DNA of 64,000 nucleotides. Origin: Brevundimonas sp. M20 (GTDB taxonomy: Bacteria > Pseudomonadota > Alphaproteobacteria > Caulobacterales > Caulobacteraceae). A model generated the notes under the pieces. It was not told the origin of the DNA, made no database searches, and saw only the letters and a program-made list of their open reading frames with translations. Below are positions 8,391 through 16,199 of the stretch, in pieces. Numbering within the stretch: position 1 is the stretch's first letter; each line of letters starts with the position of its first letter. The stretch covers positions 1,379,001 through 1,443,000 of the forward strand of contig NZ_CP041243.1 of assembly GCF_006547065.1 (NCBI RefSeq), read 5' to 3'. A program made the translations under genes and the position numbers.

Positions 8391-10778
8391 TTACCCTGTA
8401 CCGCCGAAAGTGGCGAGGTTTAGGCGGATATAGATACCCTCCGAAGGACCACTGGGGCGGACCTGTGTGTTGTCTCTGCGCCACCCCAGCTCGAAGCGGA
8501 AGCAATCGTCGTCGAACAGGAGGCCGACTTCCGAGCGGGTGATCAGGTTCCGTTCCATGTCGGCGATGCCTGAAGCGGCGATGCCCCAGTTGCCGTAGAT
8601 GAACTGCTGACCGGCGAGCTGAACGAATTCGTAGTTACGGCTGTCGGCGCTCGCGAGCGGATTGGAGCGGTCCACCACATAGCTGAGGGTCGCCAGATTG
8701 CGACGGCCCCAGCGGCCATCGACGGCGACTTCAGCACGGCGGACGTCGCCGGATGAGTCGATCGTCGCGTGCGCCCAGCCGCGGATACGGTCTGACGGGG
8801 AGAAGCTGCCCTGAACCACCCAGTCGGAGGTATCGGCTGACAGGCCGCTGGGATCATACAGCTGTCCGGGCGCTCCGCCGGGAACGGGGGTGAGGAAGGC
8901 GGTGTCGGCTTCTTCACGGAAGCTGCGGCCCACGAACAGGCTGGCCTGACGACCGTCGCCCCAGCGGAGGGTCGCCCGACCGCCGGTGGTGAAGCGCATT
9001 CCGCCTTCCAGCTGGTCATAGCCGGGGAAGCGATCGACGCGGAACAGCGAGCTCTCGTCGAGCTCCAGCGCGGGGCTGTCCTCGTTCGGGATGCGGGAGT
9101 CATAGTCCGGATCGGTCGAGATCGACAGCTGGGCCATCGGTTCGAGAATCAGGTCGGCCCCGGCGCCGATGCGGCGGATCAGAGGGAAGGAGACGTCCAC
9201 GCCCGCGGTTGCCCGGCTGCGGGTGATCGTGCCGCCTTCAACCCCCATCATCGGCGGCAGGTCGCTGATCGAATAGAGGTCGGCGCGCACGTCGATAAAC
9301 GGCTCGAACCGGAGTCCCGCCGAGGTGATCATGGTCCGACGCCATTCGGCCTGACCGGTCACGCGGCGTGTATCCACGCCGGGATAGCCGATCGTCGGGA
9401 CAGCGGGGATGATCTCGGGCCGCAAAACGGGGCTGCCGATATAGTCGTCACGCGACAATGCCACGGCCGAACCCCGCAAACGCAGACGACCGCCGAAGAC
9501 CGGGCCATCCGGCTCCCAGCGCGCCTCGATCAGCGGGGCGACAAGCGGAAGCTCTCCGTCGCTCTCAAAGATGTTCAGGGCCGGATTGGCGAAGTCGAAT
9601 TCCTTCACCCGAAGGCTCTGGATGCTGAACGCCGCGACCGACAGGTAGGATCGTTCGGTCTGGCGCTCGGCGTAAAGCTGCGAGATCAGCCGGCGCTGGT
9701 CGCCGTAATACAGACCATTGTCCTGATACGGATCGCGCACGTCGTAGCGGTCGAACAGCGTCTTGTCGGAGGTGCGCTCGGCGGTGAAGCCCCAGCGCCA
9801 GGGACCCTCGGGATCGAAATCACCGTGGCCGAGGAAGTAGCTGCGGTTCGTCCGGTCGCCGAAGGGCTCATCGCCGAAGTTGCGCTCATAGGTGTAGCCG
9901 CCGCGCAGGACGATGGTCCCGTCACTGAACCGGCGACGCCATTGCAGATTCAGGAAGGGGGCTACGTCAGTGTTGAACTGCGGGCTGATCAGCCAGTCCT
10001 CGGACGGCGAGATCACCTGAAGATAGGGCACCTCGAGGCTGTAGCCGCGACCTTCATCGTAGCTGGGCACGGGAACCAGGAAGCCTGAGGCGCGGTCGAC
10101 GGTCGGGTCCGGGTGCGAGAAGACCGGCATATAGAAGACCGGCACGCCGCCGATGCGGAACACCGCGTTCCGGTACAGGATGGCGCGCAGGCTCTCGTCC
10201 TGTACGACTTTTTCCGCCTGGATGGAGATGCTGGGCTGCTTCGGCGACCCGTCCGTGTCGCAGATCGGGCACGGCGTGAAGATCGCGTAGTTGAGCTCGT
10301 TCAGGTTCTCGCCGCGACGCACCGCCGTGGCGGCCATCAGGCTGGCGCCGTTCCGGAATCGGGTCGCGAAATCGACCGCGACACCCGCCCGCAGCTCGGA
10401 ATCCAGCTGGAGTTGGCTGGCGAAGACCTGATTGCCCGCATCGTCGGTGAACTCGACCCGGTCACGCGCGCTGGCCACGCCGAGGTTCAGGTCGTACCTG
10501 AATTCACCGGCCCGCAGGGTCGTGTTGCGGAAACGGGCCAGCACGCGTTCCTCGCCGTTGCTGGTCGCGGTCAGGGTGTCGCCTGTCCGGATGGTCGAAT
10601 CGGCCTCCAGATAGACCGCGTCGGGAGCCAGTCCGTCAGGACCGGGCTGGGCGGGCGCGGAAGACGCTTGCTGGGCGTAGGCCGCGCCGCCCGAGGCGAC
10701 CAGCGCCACTGCTCCGACACCGGCGAGAAGCCGGCGGCGCAGGGCTGCGGTACGAAGCCGGCGGCGGTCAGGCAGCAT
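8391..10778 (-). CDS. lptD: LPS-assembly outer-membrane protein LptD
   Basis: 795-residue LptD. A twin-arginine-looking but Sec-like signal (RRRLLAGVGAVALVASGGAAYAQQ) precedes the OstA/LptA-like beta-jellyroll N-domain (LEADSTIRTGDTLTATSNGEERVLAR), then a large beta-barrel up to the C-terminus. A Cys pair in FTPCPICDTDG may replace the disulfide cysteines of the E. coli protein. With LptE it inserts LPS into the outer leaflet. The gene lies between lptG and surA in a leftward block that groups LPS transport with the chaperone needed for its assembly. Confidence 0.93.
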   Translation of the reverse strand: MLPDRRRLRTAALRRRLLAGVGAVALVASGGAAYAQQASSAPAQPGPDGLAPDAVYLEADSTIRTGDTLTATSNGEERVLARFRNTTLRAGEFRYDLNLGVASARDRVEFTDDAGNQVFASQLQLDSELRAGVAVDFATRFRNGASLMAATAVRRGENLNELNYAIFTPCPICDTDGSPKQPSISIQAEKVVQDESLRAILYRNAVFRIGGVPVFYMPVFSHPDPTVDRASGFLVPVPSYDEGRGYSLEVPYLQVISPSEDWLISPQFNTDVAPFLNLQWRRRFSDGTIVLRGGYTYERNFGDEPFGDRTNRSYFLGHGDFDPEGPWRWGFTAERTSDKTLFDRYDVRDPYQDNGLYYGDQRRLISQLYAERQTERSYLSVAAFSIQSLRVKEFDFANPALNIFESDGELPLVAPLIEARWEPDGPVFGGRLRLRGSAVALSRDDYIGSPVLRPEIIPAVPTIGYPGVDTRRVTGQAEWRRTMITSAGLRFEPFIDVRADLYSISDLPPMMGVEGGTITRSRATAGVDVSFPLIRRIGAGADLILEPMAQLSISTDPDYDSRIPNEDSPALELDESSLFRVDRFPGYDQLEGGMRFTTGGRATLRWGDGRQASLFVGRSFREEADTAFLTPVPGGAPGQLYDPSGLSADTSDWVVQGSFSPSDRIRGWAHATIDSSGDVRRAEVAVDGRWGRRNLATLSYVVDRSNPLASADSRNYEFVQLAGQQFIYGNWGIAASGIADMERNLITRSEVGLLFDDDCFRFELGWRRDNTQVRPSGPSEGIYIRLNLATFGGTG

Positions 10779-10823
10779 GCAAGCTCACTCAGAAGGGTTG
10801 GTGAAGGCGAGGCGACGGATCGC

Positions 10824-11954
10824 TTAGCCGTCCTCGGTATAGAACAGCAAGGTGAAGGCGGCGAGCGCCGTGAGCAAAGGCGGCAGCCATGCCGCCAGCC
10901 AGGCCGGAATCACTTCCGCGGACCCGAAGGCCGAAGCCGCCTGATTCACGAAGAAGAACGCGAAGCCCAGCACAACGGCCGCCGCGCTCATCCGTGCCAG
11001 GTCTCCCAGACGCATCAGACGCAGGGAGAATGCTGCCGCGAGGATCGACATCGCCGCGAACATCAGTGGAGTCGCCAGCAGTTGCTGCAGACGCAGGGCA
11101 TAGGCGGTGGAGGAGAAGCCGGCGTTCTCGATTCGGGCGATCTGGGCAGGCAGGGACCAGAAAGACGTCGCCTGCGGTCGGGCGAACCGCTCGAAAGCCT
11201 CTTCGTCCGCAAGGCTGGAGGGCAGGTCGAGGGTGGCGTAGCGCACGGCCCGTTGCCCGATCTGGGCGCCGACCGCGTCCACCAGACGCCAGCGGCCGGC
11301 GCTGAGCGAGGCCGAGGCGGCGTCGATCCGTTCGGAGAAGGTGCGCAGTCCTTCGCCGTCGTTGACATAGATGAAGAAGGTCACGCCCAGCAGGCGGCCG
11401 CCGGACCGATCCTGACGGTCGGCGCGGATGACCATCTGACGGGTGTCATCACCCTCACGGACCCAGACCGCCTGAGTGCTGTCGCTTCCGGCGACGGATC
11501 CGGACAGTCGCGATCGCTCGCGCTGGAACAGGCCGTCGGCGGCTGAGGCGGCGGGGCCGAGCGCTGTGACGGTGAGAATGCCGAACAGGAAGGCGAAGCC
11601 CGCGGCGGGCAGAACGAATCTCCAGGCCGAGACACCCGCGGCCCGCATGGCGATCAGTTCGCTGCGCCGGTTCAGGCCGACGAAGGCCGCAAGAGTGCCG
11701 AACAGGAAGACGAATGGCAGCAGCTGGATAATCACCTGCGGTGATTTCAGCAGCATCAGGCCGAGGATGCGCAGGGCCGAAAGGTCCACATCCGAGCCCA
11801 CGCCACGCGAAATCTCGACAAAGTCGATCAGCATGATCAGCGCCGAGATGACGCCCAGTGCGATCATCAGAGAGCGGGCCTGCTGCACCAGAATGTAGCG
11901 TTCGATCCGGCCCAGACGTAGCCAGGGCGCCTTCAGGGAGGTGCGGCTGCTCAC
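10824..11954 (-). CDS. lptG: LPS export ABC transporter permease LptG
   Basis: 376-residue inner-membrane permease of the YjgP/YjgQ family, partner of LptF and the LptB ATPase in LPS extraction. There are three hydrophobic N-terminal segments, a periplasmic beta-jellyroll domain in the middle (VWVREGDDTRQMVIRADRQDR) and three C-terminal membrane segments. It overlaps the lptF stop by 4 bp (lptF ends at 11951), so it is coupled to lptF. Assignment as LptG rather than LptF rests on it being the second, downstream paralogue and on the NRRSELIAMRAAGVS block. Confidence 0.9.
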   Translation of the reverse strand: MSSRTSLKAPWLRLGRIERYILVQQARSLMIALGVISALIMLIDFVEISRGVGSDVDLSALRILGLMLLKSPQVIIQLLPFVFLFGTLAAFVGLNRRSELIAMRAAGVSAWRFVLPAAGFAFLFGILTVTALGPAASAADGLFQRERSRLSGSVAGSDSTQAVWVREGDDTRQMVIRADRQDRSGGRLLGVTFFIYVNDGEGLRTFSERIDAASASLSAGRWRLVDAVGAQIGQRAVRYATLDLPSSLADEEAFERFARPQATSFWSLPAQIARIENAGFSSTAYALRLQQLLATPLMFAAMSILAAAFSLRLMRLGDLARMSAAAVVLGFAFFFVNQAASAFGSAEVIPAWLAAWLPPLLTALAAFTLLFYTEDG

Positions 11955-13084
11955 GCGAACCTCGCTTTCAGACGCGCAACCATCGGCGCGAGCCGGCTCC
12001 GGCGCGGCTTGAGCGAGCGGAACAGCACACGCAGGGCGATGGCTGTCGCGACGAGGGGCAGGACGTACTGGAGGAGGTTCAGCCAGCCATTCCAGGCGCT
12101 GGCGGCCACAACGCCGTAGCCGAGGATACGGACGACGAGGAAGGCCCCGGCGGCCTTGGCGATACGCAGGCCATAGCCCGTCCGACTGAACGATCCGCCC
12201 ATCAGCGCCGCCAGCGCCATCGACATCGCCACCAGGGCATACAGCGGAGCGGACAGGCGCGAATGGCCCTCCGCCATCAGTTCACCGGCCGAGCCGACCT
12301 TCTCCAGATCGCGTGGCGAAGGATTGAACAACTGCGGAAGGTAAAGATCCGACGGCTTGTAGCGGACGGTGTCATTCACATCGACGTACTGCGAAAGCGG
12401 CAGATCCTGACGGCCGAAAGACAGATACTCCAGCACCCCGCGCGAGGAGTAGCGCTGCCATGAGCCGTTCAGAAGGGTCAGATATGGCTGCCCGTCGATC
12501 CGGCTGAAACGGGCCTCGGCCGCGTCCCAGGTCGTGGTCTTGTCGCCTTCCTGCACATAGACGAACAGGTTCTTGAGCAGGCCGTTCTGCTCGATCTGCT
12601 GGACGTAGACGGTCAGACCCTTCGGCCCCTGAACGAAATTGCCTTCCTCGACCAGCAGGGCCGCGAGGTCGGTGCGGACGGCGAAGGTCTCGTCGCGGGC
12701 CGCCCGCTGGGCCCAGGGCTGCGCGACCGTGGTGATGAACAGGGTCAGCAGTGTCGCGATAAGCGCCAGTTTCACCGCCGGACGTATAGCCTGCCAGCGG
12801 GTCACGCCGGACGCGAAGACCGCAGTCAGTTCCTGCTCCCGTTGCAGACGGGTCAGCGCGGTCAGCGCGCCGACGAACAGGCCGATGGGAATGATCACCG
12901 CCAGCAGCTGGGGCAGGGCCAGCAGGGTCAGCTTGACCATCACCCAGACGCTTTGGCCGCGTTCAACGATGAACTCCAGCTGGTCCAGGCTCTGGCTCAG
13001 AATCCCGATTCCGGCCAGCGCGGCGCACGCTGCCAGCACAGGGCGGCCGATCTGCCGGAAAAGGTAGCCTTGAATCAAAGTCAT
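11951..13084 (-). CDS. lptF: LPS export ABC transporter permease LptF
   Basis: 377-residue YjgP/YjgQ permease. I start it at the ATG at 13084 (MTLIQGYLFRQI) because this matches LptF N-termini; the frame is open 33 codons further but that part is Cys/Arg-rich and unlike the family. N-terminal membrane segments carry the LTRLQREQELTAVFASGV coupling-helix-like block that contacts LptB. A jellyroll domain follows, with C-terminal membrane segments around ALYALVAMSMALAALMGG. The gene is divergent from pepA, an arrangement common in alpha- and gammaproteobacteria. Confidence 0.92.
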   Translation of the reverse strand: MTLIQGYLFRQIGRPVLAACAALAGIGILSQSLDQLEFIVERGQSVWVMVKLTLLALPQLLAVIIPIGLFVGALTALTRLQREQELTAVFASGVTRWQAIRPAVKLALIATLLTLFITTVAQPWAQRAARDETFAVRTDLAALLVEEGNFVQGPKGLTVYVQQIEQNGLLKNLFVYVQEGDKTTTWDAAEARFSRIDGQPYLTLLNGSWQRYSSRGVLEYLSFGRQDLPLSQYVDVNDTVRYKPSDLYLPQLFNPSPRDLEKVGSAGELMAEGHSRLSAPLYALVAMSMALAALMGGSFSRTGYGLRIAKAAGAFLVVRILGYGVVAASAWNGWLNLLQYVLPLVATAIALRVLFRSLKPRRSRLAPMVARLKARFA

Positions 13085-13218
13085 GAAGGAACGGAAATCG
13101 CCCGTTGCAGCCAGCGGCGAGGGAGAGCATCTAATACACACCCGTTTGCGCCGGTGAAACCGCGCGAACAATCCCACTCGCACAAGACCGGGGCGTTACA
13201 TCCCGGCGGGAGCAGTAA
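13085..13218. promoter_or_regulatory. Divergent lptF/pepA intergenic region
   Basis: 134 bp between two divergent starts, expected to hold both promoters. A GGCGGGAG ribosome-binding site sits just before the pepA ATG. I could not pick a convincing -35/-10 pair by eye. Confidence 0.4.
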
Positions 13219-14694
13219 ATGAAGATCGAATTCGTCGCCTCGGCCGCCGCTGCCGAGGTTCTGGCCGTTCTCGTACACGACGGCCGCGCCTTCGCCGGTG
13301 CGGGCTCGGCTGTGGACAACGCCGCCTCGGGCGCCCTGACCAAGGCCATGACGAACAGTCGCTTCACCGGCGGCTCGAACAGCACCCTGATCGTCGCCGC
13401 ACCGGCGGGTGTGGACGCCGGAACCGTCGTGCTGACCGGCGCGGGCGCTCCCGACAAGTTTGACGACCTCGCGCTGGAGACCGCCGCCGGCGCCGCCTAC
13501 CACGCTGTCAAGCTTTCGGGCGCGACGTCGATCACCATCGATGTCAGCCACCTGTCGGCCGATCAGGCCGCGCGGGCGGCCTTCGCGGCCCGTCTGGCCA
13601 GCTATCGCTTCCTGAAATACCGCACCACGCTGAAGCCCGAGAAGACGCCGTCCATCGAGACGATCAAGGTCGTCGCCGCCGACGTGCAGGCCGCCGAGGC
13701 CGCATACGTCAACTATTCGGCCGTCGCCGAGGCCGTCGAGTTCTCGCGCGATCTGGTCGCCGAGCCCGCCAACATCCTTTACCCGGAAGAGTACGCCAAG
13801 CGCGTCAAGGCTCTGGAAAGGCTGGGCCTTGAGGTCGAAATTCTGGGCGAGAAGGAACTCGAAAAGCTGGGCTTCCGCACCCTTCTGGCCGTGGGTCAGG
13901 GCAGCGTGCGCGACAGCCAGGTCGTCATCATGAAGTGGAACGGCGGCGCCAAGGGTGAGCAGCCGATCGCCTTCGTCGGCAAGGGCGTGTGCTTCGACAC
14001 CGGCGGCATCTCACTGAAGCCGGCTGACGGCATGGAAGAGATGAAGTGGGACATGGGCGGTTCGGCCGCGGTGGTCGGCCTGATGCACGCGCTGGCGGGC
14101 CGCAAGGCCAAGGTCAACGCCGTCGGGGTCATCGGTCTGGTCGAGAACATGCCGGACGGCAACGCCCAACGTCCGGGCGATGTCGTCGTCTCTCTGTCGG
14201 GCCAGACCGTCGAGGTGCTGAACACCGACGCGGAAGGCCGCCTCGTTCTGGCGGACTGCCTCTGGTACACCCAGGACCGCTTCAAGCCGAAATTCATGCT
14301 CGATCTCGCCACCCTGACCGGCGCCATGATCGTGGCGCTGGGTCTCGAGTACGCGGGTGTCTTCTCGAACTCGGACGAACTGGCGAACAACTTCCTGTCC
14401 GCCGGTCCGAAGGTCGGCGAGAACGCCTGGCGCATGCCGATCCCGGCCTTCTACGAGCGTCACATCGACACCCCGATCGCCGATGTGAAGAACACCGGCA
14501 ACGGTCGCGCCGGTGGTTCGATCACCGCCGCCCTGTTCCTGCAGCGTTTCACCAACGGCACGCCGTGGGCGCACATCGACATCGCCCCGACCGCATGGGT
14601 CAAGGACAGCCGCAACCCGACTGTGCCCGACGGCGCCGTGGGCTGGGGCGTCCGCACGCTGGACCGGATGGTGAAGGACTCCTACGAGTCCTGA
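13219..14694 (+). CDS. pepA: Leucyl aminopeptidase (M17), cytosol aminopeptidase
   Basis: 491-residue dinuclear-metal aminopeptidase that removes N-terminal residues from peptides. The catalytic block FVGKGVCFDTGGISLKP holds the active Lys and metal-binding Asp, and the signature NTDAEGRL begins at about residue 335. The N-terminal macro-like domain is complete and the length is normal. Some PepA proteins also bind DNA, but nothing here tests this. It is followed by a clear intrinsic terminator, so it is probably monocistronic and separate from holC. Confidence 0.96.
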   Translation: MKIEFVASAAAAEVLAVLVHDGRAFAGAGSAVDNAASGALTKAMTNSRFTGGSNSTLIVAAPAGVDAGTVVLTGAGAPDKFDDLALETAAGAAYHAVKLSGATSITIDVSHLSADQAARAAFAARLASYRFLKYRTTLKPEKTPSIETIKVVAADVQAAEAAYVNYSAVAEAVEFSRDLVAEPANILYPEEYAKRVKALERLGLEVEILGEKELEKLGFRTLLAVGQGSVRDSQVVIMKWNGGAKGEQPIAFVGKGVCFDTGGISLKPADGMEEMKWDMGGSAAVVGLMHALAGRKAKVNAVGVIGLVENMPDGNAQRPGDVVVSLSGQTVEVLNTDAEGRLVLADCLWYTQDRFKPKFMLDLATLTGAMIVALGLEYAGVFSNSDELANNFLSAGPKVGENAWRMPIPAFYERHIDTPIADVKNTGNGRAGGSITAALFLQRFTNGTPWAHIDIAPTAWVKDSRNPTVPDGAVGWGVRTLDRMVKDSYES

Positions 14695-14726
14695 TCCCGG
14701 CGCACTTATTCTCCGTAAACTTTACG

Positions 14727-14764
14727 ACCCCGTCCGCTGTCTCTGGATAAGCGGGCGGGGTTTC
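14727..14764 (+). terminator. Intrinsic terminator after pepA
   Basis: A 12-bp stem (14727-14738 with 14750-14761, one G-U pair) closes an 11-nt loop and is followed by a short T-run. It lies 33 bp past the pepA stop and upstream of the holC start. Confidence 0.8.
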
Positions 14765-14778
14765 GTCATTCTGGGGTC

Positions 14779-15237
14779 ATGGCGAACGGCCCCGAAATCT
14801 GGTTTTACCACCTTGAGCGCTCCACTCTCGGCCAGGTCCTGCCCGGGCTGCTTGAGAAGACCCGCGAGCGGGGGTGGAAGGCGATCATCCGGGCGACCGA
14901 AAGCCGAGCCCTCGACGACATCGACGATCATCTCTGGACTTACCGGGACGACAGCTTCCTGGCGCATGGCCGGGTGTCGGAGCCCAATGCCGGACGCCAG
15001 CCGGTGCTTTTGACCGAAGGTCCTGAGAACCCGAACGCCGCTCAGGCGCTGTTCATCGTGGACGGGGCGGAGCTGGGCGATACGGAGAGACTGGAACGAT
15101 GCTTCATCATCTTCGACGGACGCGACGAGGCGTCACTGCAAGGCGCGCGGGCCCGCTGGAAGACGCTGAAGGAGGCCGGGGCGAATCTGGCGTACTGGAA
15201 GCAATCGCCCGAGGGGCGCTGGGAAAAGGCGGCCTGA
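14779..15237 (+). CDS. holC: DNA polymerase III subunit chi
   Basis: 152-residue HolC. Chi links the clamp loader (through psi) to single-stranded DNA-binding protein at the replication fork. Recognised from IWFYHLERSTLGQVLPGLLEKTRERGWKAII at the start, the VLLTEG segment and the C-terminal ARARWKTLKEAGANLAYWKQ helix. Association with pepA is common (pepA-holC). Its 3' end overlaps the presumed start of the first I78-type lipoprotein. Confidence 0.93.
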   Translation: MANGPEIWFYHLERSTLGQVLPGLLEKTRERGWKAIIRATESRALDDIDDHLWTYRDDSFLAHGRVSEPNAGRQPVLLTEGPENPNAAQALFIVDGAELGDTERLERCFIIFDGRDEASLQGARARWKTLKEAGANLAYWKQSPEGRWEKAA

Positions 15238-15557
15238 TCGGTCTTATCGTTTTGGGCGCCTGTTCCTCGGCGGCGTCGGTCGCCGAAGCGCCGGCTCCAC
15301 GTGCGATAGAGGAAGCCCGCCAGAACCAGCCGATCGGCACGCGCACGCCGCGCAACCCGGACGCCGACCTGTGTCGCGCCGGTGATCTGCAGTATCTTGT
15401 CGGTCGTCCGAAGACTGAAATCCCCGTGCCGGTGGATGTCGTTAACCGGCGCGTGACCTGCACCAGCTGCGCCGTCACCGAAGATTTTTCGCCGTACCGA
15501 CTGAATATTTTCTTCAATTCGCAGACGAACCTTGTCGAACGGGTGCGCTGTGGCTGA
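15219..15557 (+). CDS. I78-type peptidase-inhibitor-like lipoprotein, copy 1
   Basis: Small protein with a lipobox (LIVLGACSS) and a C-terminal region like the I78 inhibitor family (GDLQYLVGRPK ... PYRLNIFFN ... VERVRCG). Where I78 proteins normally read R-x-I-R-P-G-x, this copy has RRVTCTSCAVT, a CTxC insert shared with the next two genes. The frame is open from an ATG at 15099 inside holC, but that N-terminus is not signal-like. The hydrophobic signal requires a start near 15219-15234, where only CTG codons occur, GAGGGG lying just ahead of the 15219 one. The start is therefore uncertain. Confidence 0.6.
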   Translation: MGKGGLIGLIVLGACSSAASVAEAPAPRAIEEARQNQPIGTRTPRNPDADLCRAGDLQYLVGRPKTEIPVPVDVVNRRVTCTSCAVTEDFSPYRLNIFFNSQTNLVERVRCG

Positions 15558-15582
15558 GACAAACCAACAAGGGAGAGCACCG

Positions 15583-15873
15583 ATGAGAACTCTGATCCTG
15601 AGCCTGGCCGCCGCCGGATTGGTGGCGGGCTGCGCGCCGATGGCGTCTGACCCGGTCGCTGAACTGCCGTCCGATGGTCCTGCGGCCTGCAAGGCGGACC
15701 AGTATCAGCGCTACGTCGGTCGCAATCGTTCGGAACTGCCCGCGGCCCCGGCGGGGGAGACCTGGCGGGTGACCTGCACCACTTGTCCTGTGACGATGGA
15801 TTACAACCCGCGGCGTCTGAACATTGTCTATGATCAGGCGACGAGCGTGATCCGCGAGGTCAAATGCGGCTGA
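15583..15873 (+). CDS. I78-type peptidase-inhibitor-like lipoprotein, copy 2
   Basis: 96-residue lipoprotein. The ATG at 15583 is preceded by GGGAGAG. A signal with lipobox LVAGC predicts lipidation at Cys16 or so. The mature part has a conserved Cys (AACKADQYQRYVGRNRSEL), the motif WRVTCTTCPVTMDY in place of the usual R-P-G loop, then RRLNIVYD and a terminal VKCG. The I78 family comprises small inhibitors of serine proteases. The fold should be the same, but whether this variant inhibits anything is unknown. Confidence 0.75.
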   Translation: MRTLILSLAAAGLVAGCAPMASDPVAELPSDGPAACKADQYQRYVGRNRSELPAAPAGETWRVTCTTCPVTMDYNPRRLNIVYDQATSVIREVKCG

Positions 15874-16136
15874 TCGTCGGGACCGCGGTCGCACTGCTGG
15901 CCGGGGCCTGCGCTCCGGTCCAGCCCCCGGTTGAGCCGACCGCGCCCATGGCTTGCGACGCCTCGGGCGCGCAACGACTGGTGGGCAGCCACGTCGGGGC
16001 CGTGGATTTCGCCGCAGGCGCCAACGTCCGCATCGTCTGCACCACCTGCCCGACTACGCGCGACTATCGTCCGGACCGTCTGAATATCCGCTTCAACCAG
16101 TCGACGGGCATCATTGAGAGGGTGGACTGCGGCTGA
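15864..16136 (+). CDS. I78-type peptidase-inhibitor-like lipoprotein, copy 3
   Basis: 90-residue lipoprotein that overlaps the end of copy 2 by 10 bp, so the two are translationally coupled. Signal and lipobox LLAGAC are followed by MACDASGAQRLVGSHVG, VRIVCTTCPTTRDY, DRLNIRFNQ and a terminal VDCG. It is the same architecture as copies 1 and 2, diverged well below obvious nucleotide identity. The three tandem genes appear to be old duplications. Confidence 0.75.
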   Translation: MRLIVGTAVALLAGACAPVQPPVEPTAPMACDASGAQRLVGSHVGAVDFAAGANVRIVCTTCPTTRDYRPDRLNIRFNQSTGIIERVDCG

Positions 16137-16199
16137 GGCTTCAGGCTTGGCGAAGCCGGTCCGACCCGCCACAGTGGCTCCGGGTGAGGGGAGGCGACA

